DNA from: Corythucha ciliata
Lineage: Eukaryota > Arthropoda > Insecta > Hemiptera > Tingidae
Assembly (NCBI GenBank): GCA_038030265.1
Contig: CM075943.1
Location: forward strand, 6,386,001 to 6,450,000
Length of the DNA: 64,000 bases
Reading direction: 5' to 3'
In this document: in pieces, positions 42,001 through 48,365 of the stretch
How positions within the stretch are numbered: position 1 is the first letter of the stretch
Layout of the letters: every line of letters starts with the position of its first letter
Notes under the pieces: generated by a model
Seen by the model: only the letters and a program-made list of their open reading frames with translations
What the model was told of the DNA's origin: nothing
Database searches by the model: none
Program-made: the position numbers and the translations under genes

Positions 42001-44131
42001 CCCAGGCCCCTTTCTCGTTTCCAAATCCCTACTGACTCTCGGCCTCGCTGATTGCTCCCTTCGCCGTCTCAATTCCGCCTTTTTCACCGACTGTCCCAAT
42101 TTGGATTCCCTCGACTTGTCCGGTAATCCATTGAGCGACGACGGAGCCCTCTCTCCTGGCGTCTTCGATCCACTCGCCTCTCTTCACGAACTGTCGTTGA
42201 GTCGCTGCAATATTTCCCATTTGGTTCCGGCGACTTTTGCCAGACTGTCGGATTTGAAGAAACTCGAACTGTCGGATAATTTACTTTTTGCTGTGAATGA
42301 TTGGACTGGAGTTTTACAGCCTCTTGTAAGAATTTTTGTTTAAATTTTATTGTGGCGAAAAATCGAAAATTTTATTTATTTATTTATTGGTTGACAGGTT
42401 CGACTAGAATATTTAGATCTGAGCCGCTCGGGTATTCAAAACCTTCCGGAGGGTGCGTTCGATCAAAATCAATGGCTTCGAAACCTTCTACTAGCCGGCA
42501 ACACCCTCACAGATTTGGACGTTGCCACCACGCTGGGTCACAACCTCAGACATCTCGACTCGCTCGACCTCACCGACTGTCGCATCGTCGGACCACTGTC
42601 CGACCAGGCGTTTGCCAATGCGACTCAACTGCGAACGCTCATTCTCAACGGCAATCCCATGTCGGCGGTTGATCTTGCCGTCGCACTGTCACCGTTGAGT
42701 AAACTTCAAAAGTTGTCGCTGAGAAACTGTTCGCTCACGCGGCTGCCACCGAGAACGTTCCATAAATTTCCGAATCTACAAGAATTGGACATTTCGCACA
42801 ATCCGTTAAACGACGCTTTTACGTCGCTTTTAAATCCGCTGACGTCACTTCTTCACTTGGATATGAGCTACAGCCATTTGGGAACAATTTCAAAGTCCAC
42901 TTTTCAAAAGATGACGTCACTGAAAACTTTAATTCTATCGGGAAACCCACTGGAAAGTTTCGAGTCTGGTTTGTTCCAAAATTTGACCGATTTGGAAACG
43001 TTGGATTTAAAGAACTGCGGGCTTTCTCGTTTGAATGCGACTGTCTTCCATGAAAGTTTTTATTACCCCGATTTAAAGAAATTGATCCTTGCTGGGAATC
43101 CATTGGAGGTTTGTGTATTCTGGATTTCTTTGTTGATTTTCATTCAAATGACCCCCCCCCCACTCTCCCATATTTCTAGATTCCAGAAACTGGTAGTTTC
43201 ATTCCGAAACAATTTAATCAACTCCACATACTCGATTTGAGTGACTGTGGCATCAAACGACTTCCTCCTCCAGCTCTCGAGTCGTGCACCAATTTGACCG
43301 AGCTGTACCTTGGTTCGAACGCTCTAACGTACGACGCCGGCGAGGGTCTCGCCTTTTTAGCCAATCTGCCTAATATAAAACGGTTGGATCTTGGTTTTAA
43401 CAAGTTAAACCGGGTGACTACTCGGGATTTCAGGTAGCTACTCATCCTTCCAATATAAACCTCCATGTTTCTGGAACGATATCTGTTTTTTTTTTTATTC
43501 GAAGGTACACGCCCGAGCTTAACTGGTTAATGCTCGTTGGAAACCCTTGGGAATGTGGCTGTCATATTGCCGATTTATGGCAATGGGCTCAGGTCGACAA
43601 GGGAGACATCTCGCTCCTCGTTGGTTCAACACCAGGCGAGCAATGGGGAAAGACAAATCCCAAGCGTCGTAATGCTCTTCTGTGTACTTTCAACTCGAAA
43701 ACTTCGCCGATCAAATCGAGGTAGACGTTTCACCCCCCTCTCCATACCACCAGTCATTTGATGTTAAATACTCAATGACAATTTTGTTTTCCAGAAGGCA
43801 AAAATTCCTGGTTGACAACGTCAATCGAACGTGGGCTCGTTACGTCCGCGAATCCGCTTGCGAGTCGAGTCAACGCATCGCTCCAGCTAAACTCCTCCCC
43901 GCCTCCTCCCCACCACTCGTCCATCTTCCAAGGGCTGAGGCTCTAATCAACGACGAAGGTTCTTCGGGCTTCGAGTCATCCCCCTCCTCCTCTTCCTTCT
44001 GGTACGACATGCCGCCGTCGCGTTGGGCCTGGTCGGCTGTGATGGGCCTGACAGTGGCGGGTGGTCTAGTTCTTCTCTCACTGAGCTATCGCCGTGATTC
44101 ACCTCGATCCTCTCGCGATTTAAAAGAATGA
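14912..44131 (+). CDS. Leucine-rich-repeat type I membrane protein, 7 coding exons
   Basis: Joined exons 14912-15042, 15127-15405, 41947-42325, 42398-43108, 43180-43433, 43505-43720 and 43795-44131 give 2307 nt, 768 residues. A hydrophobic signal peptide (about residues 1-26) is followed by an LRR N-terminal cap (CPEDCDC...C), about 22 LRRs of ~24 residues, a C-terminal cap (NPWECGCH...), a Ser/Pro-rich stalk, one membrane helix near residues 735-753 and a 15-residue basic tail. The LRR solenoid should face outside the cell and bind protein partners, as in adhesion or receptor LRR proteins. There is no TIR or kinase domain, so it is not Toll-like. All introns are GT-AG with matching phases; intron 2 (15406-41946) is 26,541 bp against 71-84 bp for the others. 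LRRs 5-20 alternate Asn and Cys/Ser at the ladder position. Family name unknown to me. Confidence 0.92.
15127..15405 (+). CDS. LRR gene exon 2 (end of N-cap, LRRs 1-3)
   Basis: Acceptor TAACAG at 15121-15126. The frame gives INWVTDCSDSNLTHVP, closing the N-cap, then LRRs with LNGNNL, LADNRL and ISGNEI ladders. Ends in a split Ser codon at TTTTC|GTGAGT, a consensus donor that opens the giant intron. Confidence 0.95.
16961..17035 (-). tRNA. tRNA-like sequence (probably SINE head or pseudogene)
   Basis: On the - strand a 75-nt cloverleaf: acceptor GCCGCGG/CCGTGGC plus A, D-arm TCTT/AAGA, perfect anticodon stem CCGTA/TACGG, and B box GGTTCGATTCC. The T-stem has a mismatch and an extra base, and position 33 of the CCGGAGA loop is C, not T, so it is probably not a working tRNA. 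The loop would give anticodon GGA, but a serine-type variable arm is absent. Confidence 0.55.
17060..17170 (+). repeat. Dispersed repeat with GTGGCGGATCTAAG start
   Basis: Contains GGGGCCATGGCCCC and a GAGTCGAGGTCACTTGCG block. An inverted copy lies at 31115-31235 (AGTGACCTCGACCCCAAGG, then GGGGCCATGGCCCC, then GATTCGCCACTG). Probably one end of a short interspersed element. Confidence 0.65.
17560..18620 (+). repeat. 20-nt minisatellite array (block 1)
   Basis: Variants of AAATTGTCAATTTTATGAGG repeated ~50 times with frequent substitutions and small indels. Each unit contains AAATTG and its reverse complement CAATTT, so every repeat can form a tiny hairpin. Open frames here (MRKLSIL...NFMRK) come from the repeat, not a gene. 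Confidence 0.9.
18614..18835 (+). repeat. Spacer segment, copy 1 of a ~1.29-kb higher-order repeat
   Basis: GAACAGCTAATCTCGGAA...GTTTGCCAGTAAA...CACTCAATAAAAA reappears at 19908-20110, offset about 1,294 bp. The minisatellite and spacer together therefore form a duplicated higher-order unit. Confidence 0.8.
18836..19907 (+). repeat. 20-nt minisatellite array (block 2)
   Basis: Same unit as block 1. The most homogeneous part is 19670-19870, where successive units are nearly identical, suggesting recent local expansion. Confidence 0.9.
19908..20110 (+). repeat. Spacer segment, copy 2
   Basis: Diverged copy of 18614-18825, again ending with a CCCAATTTT...GGGTCACAATTGCAGTG stretch. Confidence 0.8.
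20230..20415 (-). repeat. Dispersed repeat shared with 29378-29500
   Basis: On the - strand: GCGCGGATCCAGAGTCAGC, TTAAGGAGGGGGCCA, then CAATCTCCGATAATTGAAA. The same order occurs on the + strand at 29378-29500. Diverged; function unknown. Confidence 0.6.
21009..24271 (-). pseudogene. LINE ORF2: endonuclease, RT, RNase H (broken)
   Basis: Endonuclease: FLQWNARSAVSNKESLE, LSETWF, VVAGDFNCHH and LGSDHIP. RT: VPILKPHKPDD, SYRPISLSSCILK, GLPQGGILSGPL and YADD in LIQYADDICLYTT. RNase H: SAECIAVIEAL, ILTDSKS and WIKSHSQIPGNEEADHLAK. Disruptions: in-frame TAA at 23801-23803, TGA at 23387-23389 (where a Trp is expected), TAA at 22062-22064, and a frameshift at the T-run 23124-23131. The first RNase H aspartate is also gone: the block reads YTYGSKSG where YTDGSK is expected. 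Clearly a decayed copy. Confidence 0.9.
24268..25300 (-). pseudogene. LINE ORF1, gag-like, 5'-truncated
   Basis: Nucleic-acid-binding ORF1 protein of an I-like element; it would coat the RNA. The frame is open without a start from about 25300 (EADIRKIGRNRIKVE...). Near the middle are CYNCLRYGHKKENC (CX2CX4HX4C), CNKCGNQHASNEC and CVHCKGEHSALARSKC, the zinc-knuckle cluster of insect LINE gag proteins. The C-terminal third is polar. It ends just at the ORF2 start and overlaps it by a few bases. Only the N-terminal part is missing. Confidence 0.85.
25311..26700 (+). repeat. GAATTAGCG-family repeat array
   Basis: Same family and orientation as 1-780 and 40300-41530, with units like TTTTAGCCACGAAATAGCG. 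Interrupted at 25887-26098 by a foldback element. Confidence 0.75.
25887..26098. mobile_element. 212-bp foldback (MITE-like) element
   Basis: Long terminal inverted repeats of about 60 bp: GCTTACGGAACGGG...AACAGGCCGCAGGGTC at the left and its near-exact inverse ending CCCGTTCCGTAAGC at the right, around an ~80-bp centre. Sits within the repeat array. I could not define a target-site duplication. Confidence 0.8.
26700..27300. other. No gene; probable repeat fragments
   Basis: Contains GC-rich pieces (GGGGCCCTCCTC, a G9 run) and the phrase ATATCCGCCACTGGTG near 26990, which resembles the start of the dispersed repeat at 17060. Otherwise unrecognised. Confidence 0.4.
27300..28075 (+). repeat. 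Dispersed repeat, copy 1 (partner at 57530-58225)
   Basis: Shares long stretches in the same orientation with 57530-58225, for example TTGGCCCAAATGCAATACCG, GCGTTCCGCTAAATT and CATGACCCATGTTTGCCACC. Diverged by substitutions and small indels. No protein motif; ends and type unknown. Confidence 0.85.
28076..28540. other. No gene seen
   Basis: AT-rich, with a second CTTACCGACCGGTGATTTTC-like block near 28265 that echoes the preceding repeat. Nothing else recognised. Confidence 0.4.
28541..28790 (+). repeat. ~35-bp minisatellite
   Basis: Six or seven units of the type CTTTCAAAACCCAATTTTG followed by TGGATTTTTGCT. The open frame across it repeats the unit and is not a gene. Confidence 0.7.
29041..29345 (+). 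repeat. 17-bp minisatellite, copy 1
   Basis: Units of AACCACAGCAAAGTCCC. The unit order, including AGAGAAGGCCGAACCGTAG, matches the array at 31235-31450, so both derive from one array. Tryptophan/cysteine-rich open frames on the - strand are by-products of the repeat. Confidence 0.85.
29378..29500 (+). repeat. Dispersed repeat, partner of 20230-20415
   Basis: GGCGCGGATTCAGAGTTGGC, then TTAAGGAAGGAGGCCATGA, then AATCTCCGATCATTGAAATA: collinear, inverted, with 20230-20415. Confidence 0.6.
29544..29744. mobile_element. ~200-bp TTAA-flanked foldback element
   Basis: TTAA at 29544-29547 and 29741-29744. Ends read AGGTCAATACA and TGTATTGACT (near-inverse), followed by inverted blocks ACGTGGAAACACG / CGTGTTCCCACGT and CACACGTG on each side. 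TTAA target sites are typical of piggyBac-type elements, but the short length carries no gene. Confidence 0.7.
29775..30524. mobile_element. 750-bp inverted-repeat element with internal tandem repeats
   Basis: Outer inverted repeat of about 45 bp: CGAGAGCTGGCGTCAGTCCC (29775) and its inverse ending at 30524, both continuing with CCGGAAGAACATAGTCA. A second inverted block (AGGATTTTATAGCTAATTAA near 29853) pairs with 30370-30400. Between them are ~3.5 tandem units of about 140 bp (ATGATCGTCTGCCTGGGGCA). No open frame, no clear target duplication. Confidence 0.8.
30525..31115. other. No gene seen
   Basis: Mixed sequence with a C9 run near 30910. No motif, repeat partner or splice-linked frame recognised. 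Confidence 0.35.
31115..31235 (-). repeat. Dispersed repeat, inverted partner of 17060-17170
   Basis: Carries GGGGCCATGGCCCC flanked by AGTGACCTCGACC and TGGATTCGCCACTG. It runs straight into the 17-bp minisatellite. Confidence 0.65.
31235..31450 (+). repeat. 17-bp minisatellite, copy 2
   Basis: Same unit order as 29041-29345. The last four units are nearly identical AACCACAGCAAAGTCCC, a local expansion. Confidence 0.85.
31819..32666 (-). repeat. 3' LTR of Gypsy element 1, interrupted
   Basis: On the - strand it begins TGTTGCGTC at 32666 and ends ...GAGTCAACACA at 31819. Removing the element at 31882-32582 leaves about 147 bp whose ~120-bp distal part matches 37536-37655. Confidence 0.75.
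31882..32578. mobile_element. ~700-bp TTAA-flanked non-autonomous element
   Basis: Terminal inverted repeats AGCCCGGTTTCCACTTG (left) and CAAGTGGAAACCGGGC (right), flanked by TTAA at 31878-31881 and 32579-32582. The corresponding LTR at 37588-37600 lacks the insert and has a single TTAA in TATTTTAATAGAC: a true empty site. Subterminal GGAACGG/CCGTTCC motifs recur on both sides. The TTAA specificity suggests piggyBac-type mobilisation; no transposase is encoded. Confidence 0.9.
32697..32972 (-). pseudogene. C-terminal tail of Gypsy element 1 pol
   Basis: The - strand reads SEQAYSTTSPPRDPPEQ, then LRRSTRTRRMPAYLQDYV and a stop at 32697-32699. Such LRRS-R-RR-P--L-DYV endings are typical of Gypsy integrase C-termini. 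It follows directly on the truncated RT, marking a large internal deletion. Confidence 0.7.
32973..34200 (-). pseudogene. Gypsy element 1: gag knuckles, protease, start of RT
   Basis: Two CCHC/CCHC-like knuckles (CLHCGKDNHHSRNC and CNECFKNGHISKVC) end gag. The protease follows with DTGSG (FEVDTGSGYTFLP) and LLGRTWI. A frameshift near 33340-33410 leads to the RT start: SDWGSPLVVIPKPDN, VDYKISVNQ and FCKLDMYKAYLH. The frame ends at 32973 before the catalytic YVDD-type block, which has been deleted. The frame upstream of 34098 is open to an in-frame TAA near 34165. Confidence 0.85.
34478..35190. repeat. Large near-perfect palindrome, 326-bp arms
   Basis: Left arm 34478-34803, right arm 34865-35190, spacer 61 bp. 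Each arm is two tandem ~165-bp units (AATTGTTCAGCCTCAAAATG, CAGATCTGCAGATTCAT, GTCAATACAA). The spacer is the start of a third unit in left orientation. Differences between arms are few. Further CTGCAGATCTGCAGAT repeats lie at 35410-35465. Confidence 0.92.
35610..35710 (+). repeat. Dispersed repeat, partner of 38695-38790
   Basis: GAGTCCGAGCTGACTT, then TACAACCTCAGAAAAGTTGA, then TTTTCGGCATGCCGTCG; the same order is found at 38695-38790. Confidence 0.75.
36925..37510 (-). pseudogene. Gypsy element 1 gag, N-terminal part
   Basis: Starts at ATG 37510 (MNPDQFAEFM). Contains the capsid-like FINYTKRFENYLEMKNV, PYCARLLLNSIGPENF and SHLGPKKNVLVAQHQF, continuing in the same frame beyond an in-frame TAA at 37094-37096 to TENHSISEFVATLRSKLGDC and RAQFIRGLRDNS. 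These blocks are typical of Gypsy capsid proteins. The stop falls where a Tyr is expected. Confidence 0.82.
37536..37655 (-). repeat. Partial 5' LTR of Gypsy element 1
   Basis: Matches the two pieces of the 3' LTR (31819-31881 plus 32583-32645) without the TTAA insert. Homology fades near 37655, so about 25 bp of its outer end is missing or replaced. The gag start lies 25 bp inside it. Confidence 0.75.
37660..38630. other. No gene seen
   Basis: AT-rich intronic sequence without a recognisable repeat partner or coding motif, apart from a few bases of the GAATTAGCG family near 38640. Confidence 0.4.
38695..38915 (+). repeat. Two dispersed repeat segments before the hairpin array
   Basis: 38695-38790 matches 35610-35710. 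38797-38915 (GATCGGCATCTCTAGGAGTA, CGATATCACCCTCGAGAGCA, CCACGTGGGAATT) is the inverted partner of 13600-13715 and a relative of 11505-11630. Confidence 0.7.
38930..40270 (-). repeat. Hairpin-forming repeat array, second large copy
   Basis: Units with CTCCTAGCACAT / AATAGAATGTGC arms and GACGATTTTGCCCC linkers. 38930-39250 runs in the + sense; 39290-40270 runs inverted and is collinear with 11630-12240, unit by unit (for example TAAGCCGACGAGCTCCCAG, AGCTCCGCTTCGGTAAAAT). It therefore copied as a block, not unit by unit. Confidence 0.85.
40300..41530 (+). repeat. GAATTAGCG-family repeat array
   Basis: About 30 diverged units such as TTTTAGCCACGAATTAGCG with T-rich linkers, same orientation as 1-780. 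It contains a higher-order echo: AGAAACCGCGTATTAGC with its followers occurs at 40350 and again at 40801. Confidence 0.75.
41690..41895 (+). repeat. GACGATTCG-family fragment
   Basis: Contains GGGCGCAAATAGTTAGTATG, GGCACGAATCGTCAGTTTGG and TTCAAATGGCCAGTTTTCCC, the reverse sense of the arrays at 8100-8620 and 10104-10624. Ends about 50 bp before LRR exon 3. Confidence 0.6.
41947..42325 (+). CDS. LRR gene exon 3 (LRRs 4-8)
   Basis: Completes the split Ser codon, then reads DSAGLISLELQSNRFEDVP, continuing the LRR register of exon 2 exactly. Ladders: LQSNRF, LADCSL, LSGNPL, LSRCNI, LSDNLL. Ends in phase 0 at CTT|GTAAGA. Confidence 0.95.
42398..43108 (+). CDS. LRR gene exon 4 (LRRs 9-18)
   Basis: Acceptor TTGACAG. 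Ten LRRs in 237 codons, alternating C/S-type (LSRSGI, LTDCRI, LRNCSL, MSYSHL, LKNCGL) and N-type (LAGNTL, LNGNPM, ISHNPL, LSGNPL, LAGNPL) ladder positions. Phase-0 donor GAG|GTTTGT. Confidence 0.95.
43180..43433 (+). CDS. LRR gene exon 5 (LRRs 19-21)
   Basis: Acceptor TTTCTAG. Begins IPETGSFIPKQF and carries LSDCGI, LGSNAL and LGFNKL repeats. Ends mid-Arg codon at TTCAG|GTAGCT. Confidence 0.93.
43505..43720 (+). CDS. LRR gene exon 6 (last LRR and C-terminal cap)
   Basis: Acceptor TTCGAAG. Encodes the last repeat and NPWECGCHIADLWQW, the conserved opening of an LRR C-terminal cap; a further Cys follows in ALLCTF. Ends mid-Arg codon at CGAG|GTAGAC. Confidence 0.93.
43795..44131 (+). CDS. LRR gene exon 7 (stalk, membrane helix, tail)
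   Basis: Acceptor TTTTCCAG. Completes an Arg codon, then a Ser/Pro-rich stalk, SRWAWSAVMG followed by a hydrophobic helix, and a tail SYRRDSPRSSRDLKE ending at TGA. The arginine-rich tail fits an extracellular-N, cytoplasmic-C orientation. Confidence 0.93.
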
Positions 44132-44577
44132 TCGTCATTATTTAGAGTCTGAATCTCACGTTTTTTTTGTTTTTTGTTTTTTTCTTCTTTTGTTATACCT
44201 GTTGAAGCTCGTAGTTACATGCCTTTATCCCTCCCAACGGTGGAAACAGTGTGAATTATTTGTAAAAAAAAAAAAAAAAAAGAGAGACGAAAATAATAAT
44301 TAAGGCGTTTCAATTTGGGCTTAAAATATTTTGTAACTATTAGTAATTAAAGCAAATTAGTAGTCGTGTTATTTTATCCACTCCGCATCCGTTTCAATGA
44401 AACTTAAGTTGCTTGTTTTCATATCAGCCTTGAAAAAGAGGAGTACAAGTGCAAGAAACGCCCCACGCTTGGATAACTGCGGAGTATTTTGAAACAGAAA
44501 TCTCCTGTCGAACATAATAAAAATGTTTCAAATACACACAGTAGTTGTAAAAATTGTAAGCAGACTACAATAATAAA
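44132..44577 (+). other. Probable 3' UTR of the LRR gene with poly(A) signals
   Basis: After the stop come T-rich and A-rich tracts; AATAAA hexamers occur at 44516-44521 and 44572-44577. Either could end the transcript; which one is used cannot be told from sequence. Confidence 0.5.
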
Positions 44578-46480
44578 CTGGGAAAAGGATGTAAGCGACG
44601 AAAAATGCGTTTTTCGTAAAAGGAGTGTTTAGAAGACACGGTAAATCCGAGACGTGTCCTTTTCTGCTTCTCACTTTGCAAAAACTCGTGGATGTGTGAT
44701 ACACTGGAAGGGGGTGGGGAGGAGGGATCAGGATTACTGGAAAACGAAAGAGGCGAGATACAAACATAAATAATAGTTGGCAAATCGAGTTCGAGCTTCG
44801 GATGTAGGAAGGGAGGGAAGGGGTGAAGAGGTTCGAGCTTAAATCCTGAGGGATGCTCCGATATTTTCTAGAGACAGCCTCCGAAGCGGGTCGGGGGGAA
44901 GAGGGGGATGCTCTAAACGGCTCAAAGCTTTCCTGGTACCTCTCTGCTCCTCCTTGCCATACCGTGTGTTCTAATCTGGATTAGACGGGTTTCGTCTCCT
45001 CGCAGTGCTCCTCCCACCATTCCATAGTTATAACCATCCTCAGAAATCTAGCAACCGACACTTTACTTCCTCTCATCACTCCCGTCCGCCCTCTCCCCCC
45101 CCTCTGTTCCACCCCGCCCACACAATCTTCGAACCCGTCGAGCTTTAGAGCGTTACTCTTATTAATAGATGAAGGCTTTACCGTATATTTCCCGATCGGG
45201 CTGCCATAAATCATGAAACTGTTTCTCATTACCCGCCGGGCAATCCCCCCACCCCAACCCCATCGTCATACACACAGAGCTCCGTCCCGTGGCATACTCC
45301 AATCTACCGCCTCGTTACCTTTCCTTCCAGCCTTGTGTTTTATTAATTGTTAATTACCCACCCGCCCTCCCCCCCCCGTCACAACACCTCACCCTTCTTT
45401 TGAATAATTCATTCGCTCATCTTAAGGCAGCTACCAGTCAAATGACTGAAGTATATACCCCCCCTCCCCCTCCGCTCAACATCACCACCCAAACCCTTTC
45501 GAAAGTCGAAGGCGGTGCGAGGCTTTAATTTGAAGTTAACTAGACTGGGCGGCGGCGCTTTTCTAGGCTCTTTTCACAACCGTCGGGTTCATTAGTAATT
45601 TAACTGCAATGAAATTCCTTTTTACGGTTTATTCTTCTTGTGTGCTGCGTTGATTGCTCGGCGAAGCTTGGAAATGTCTTTTAACTACTCACCACCATTC
45701 TCGCAGGCGGGCATTTTTGTCCCCGAAAAAAAAAAAGTCCAAGGAGCTCTCACTCACCGCTATAATGGTCAACGCTCTTAGACTGCTGGAAGGTCTTATT
45801 ATGGACGCCCTCTGTCGACTATTGCTGTGACCTCCTCGCTCCTTGGACCTCCTACACTCTTCCAGTCCAGAATAGTCTTCCAGAAATTTTGGCCCATCTC
45901 GAGAACCTGCGAGGTCCCTTTAGGCCGCGCCGTCCCCGGTACTGTGTAACGTAACGCTTTTTACATTCCCTAAATGTGGCCATTTCAGGCAAACAGAATT
46001 CGCCGAGCCTAATACCCAGGGCCGGTCTTACGCTTCTGGGTGCCTGTTCAGGCAATGAGGCAAAAATGTCTTCCCCGCCCCTCTCCCTGTGTGTAACGAA
46101 GACCCACAAACAAGAACACGGCACAGAAGCAGAAGCAATTTGATCTCGGGCGTTTTTTAGGGAAATTCTTTCCGATAACGTCCAAAACTTCTCTTGCTAT
46201 ACAAAGGCTTCGTCAGCGTCGAAAATGTAATTTTTTACCTTCCTTATCAATGATGGTTTTGGACGATTATTCTTGAATTCAGAGTAGTCCAAGTCTCAGA
46301 AAACATATGCGTCTGAAATGTATAAAAAACACTAATAGCACCAAATTCGCAGCAACGTCACAGTTACGATGCATGTTTACAACTGAGTCACGGCGTAAAG
46401 GGAGCACAATGTGACGTTGCAGAGAGGTTTCAAAGTGACAAATGGGTGATTCTACGAAAAGTGTCATTTTCTTGTCCCGA
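44578..46480. other. No gene seen downstream of the LRR gene
   Basis: Several C-rich tracts (45090-45110, 45370-45380, 45460-45475). Short frames lack motifs. The phrase CCAGGGCCGGTCTTACGC near 46018 looks like a common repeat end, but no partner is found here. Confidence 0.4.
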
Positions 46481-46488
46481 CACTATGG

Positions 46489-46740
46489 GCCGTATTCAGA
46501 AACGCACCTTTACGAGACCTTAACCTTTGTGGCTCCTTATAGCAGGAATTTGTATTCAGAAAACAACCTTATCCGCATTGGCTAAGGAACTGTAAAGGAG
46601 TTCTTTAAGGCATGAAAAAATTGTATTCACAAAGCCACTTTTACCTTCGTGGTTCCTTTAAAGAATGTTATTTGCTGGTTATACTTATGATAACTCTAAG
46701 GAAGCTCGGGAGCTTCCTTTACAGTTCCTTTAAGCCTTGT
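46489..46740 (+). repeat. GGGCCGTATTCAGAAA-family element (MITE-like)
   Basis: Begins GGGCCGTATTCAGAAACGCA and contains repeated TTCCTTTA/TAAAGGAA blocks. The same terminus occurs inverted at 62526-62541 and, in related elements, at 53633, 55747 and 58755. Right end uncertain. Confidence 0.6.
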
Positions 46741-47237
46741 CTTGTGTTGTAGTGTTTCTATAATGTGAGAAATTGAAGAATTTATTGTGTTTTTCGACTC
46801 GCTCAAACTTATTTCGGATCTCCAATGGCGTAATTAGCGTAATGAGCGACACAGAAGAAGCACACTGTCTGAATCCAATTCGGTTCTGCAAAAGGTCTCG
46901 TTTCGGTCAGATCAGACTGTTTGAAATGTTGTGATTCTGATCCGTCGACTGACTGAAGGGTTCAAGTTTCTCTACGGCTGTCAAACTTTCACAAATTACT
47001 GAGAATTTACGCGACGGGAAATCTTCAAGTGACGGTCCCATACCACGATTTGTCAATTTATCTTTTTTCTGTTGTGCCTCCCCTTGTGTTTCAAGTGTGA
47101 CCGTCCTATCTATTTCATTATTTTCGTTTTGTACGGGATTGGAATTTAGGCCAAAATAAATAATTTATAGGTCTGAAAATAATTATTTCGTCAAAGTGCA
47201 CGGTGAGTGGCACCGTGCACAAAAAATAATACAACCA

Positions 47238-47334
47238 ACAAAATAATACTTCAAAAGTTTAAACGGTCATGTGTGTGAAACATAAAGTAATGTAGTTAGA
47301 GGCAGGATGTAACAGTCCTCCCCCCTTAACTTCG
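47238..47334 (-). repeat. LTR/pol-end fragment of Gypsy element 2 family
   Basis: 97 bp that looks identical to 48461-48557: part of the LTR, the polypurine tract and the last bases of pol. It lacks the rest of an element, so it is an isolated duplicate of the 3' end. Confidence 0.85.
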
Positions 47335-47870
47335 TTTCGACCTCTAGCTAAAAAGGAAAAGGTCCCAGTGCCAGTGCGGCCTGGTCAGAGGTGTCAGGGA
47401 AAAATGACGCAAGTGTGGTTCTCACGAAGGGATAATGTTATTTCTTATAAGGGGTCCCTAGATCCCTCTTGCGGCATTTTCTTCCCGACCGTTCGGAATA
47501 AGGCCCCAGTCGCAAGGGCGCACGAAAGCCCTCGCTCATCGTTGTCGGCGCCACCTCGTGAGATCCCCTAGAGCTAAAAGGCTTCTCTTCCATCCAAAAC
47601 TCCTCTTTAGAACTTCAGTGGGGGCAAAAAAAACTGCGTTTTTCCCCCGGAGTTTTAAAAGGATTTTTGCCTATCACTCGAATACTGCGCGTTCCACGAA
47701 AACGTCTTCTGAGTCACAAGTTGAAGAGCGTTACATTTCCTTCGAAATTCACTGGACAAACTCATTCCTCATAGGTACCGAGCAACAGTTTTGTGACCTA
47801 CTAGGTGTCAGCCAACCGGTGACGCCGGTGGAATCGTGAACATAAAGGAAGTGTCTGAAAGCATTGCTGG
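47335..47870. other. No gene seen
   Basis: Short frames (47368-47571, 47558-47839) have no recognisable domain. No repeat partner found in the window. Confidence 0.35.
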
Positions 47871-47879
47871 GCTAATAAA

Positions 47880-48040
47880 ACAGCTTATATATTTAATTGC
47901 AAATTAGACGACCCTTGTCTTAGGACTTTTCAAGGGATTACTCCCCCCTCACCGCACCACCCTAGTCACCCTGCAGTGAATTCGAGGGAGTGGGGAGGCT
48001 GAAAATAAAGAATTAAACTTTATTGAAGCTAAATACTTAC
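47880..48040 (-). repeat. Dispersed repeat, inverted partner of 61495-61645
   Basis: ATTAGACGACCCTTGTCTTA, CTGCAGTGAATTCGAGGGAG and AAAGAATTAAACTTTATTGA, each present inverted at 61495-61645 with only a few differences. No coding motif. Confidence 0.85.
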
Positions 48041-48076
48041 CATTTTTTACTTATTTTGAGTTCCGAGAAAAAATTG

Positions 48077-48149
48077 CTCCCAGGGTGGGATTCGAACCCA
48101 CGACCTCCTAGTTTCGCGCCAGGCGCTCTGCCACTGAGCTAGCCTGAGA
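48077..48149 (-). tRNA. tRNA-like unit, left arm of palindrome
   Basis: Cloverleaf of 73 nt: acceptor TCTCAGG/CCTGGGA, D-stem GCTC/GAGC with AGTGGCA loop, anticodon stem CCTGG/CTAGG, T-stem GTGGG/CCCAC with TTCGAAT loop. A box TAGCTCAGTGG and B box GGTTCGAATCC are good Pol III promoter matches. The anticodon loop CGCGAAA has G at position 33, where T is universal, so it may be a tRNA-derived repeat. Confidence 0.55.
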
Positions 48150-48292
48150 GGCTTACGGCTAAGAGCGAATTCCACCAGAGAGAAACTCCCTCTCGGAACT
48201 CAAACGCACGAATCGGGTCAGTGCGTGTTGTACAATTGTTCTTTTTTCTTTAAGTGTCCCAGCAATTAGTGAGGCAGCTCTTAGCGTAAGCC

Positions 48293-48365
48293 TCTCAGGC
48301 TAGCTCAGTGGCAGAGCGCCTGGCGCGAAACTAGGAGGTCGTGGGTTCGAATCCCACCCTGGGAG
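48293..48365 (+). tRNA. tRNA-like unit, right arm of palindrome
   Basis: Reverse complement of the left-arm unit, base for base. All four stems pair. Loop CGCGAAA would give anticodon CGA, but the short variable loop does not fit a serine tRNA and no Pol III T-run of four follows at once (ATTTTTT begins 4 nt downstream). Confidence 0.55.

Noticed and set aside
42301..42672. Overlapping frame in the LRR exon region
   Set aside because: Out of frame with the LRR pattern and crosses intron 3; a shadow of exons 3 and 4.
14912..44131. Toll-like receptor
   Set aside because: No intracellular TIR domain; the tail after the membrane helix is only about 15 residues.
47238..47334. Solo LTR
   Set aside because: It includes the polypurine tract and end of pol but lacks the outer LTR end, so it is not the product of LTR-LTR recombination.
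48293..48365. Functional serine tRNA (anticodon CGA)
   Set aside because: Position 33 is not T and the long variable arm of serine tRNAs is absent; better described as tRNA-like.
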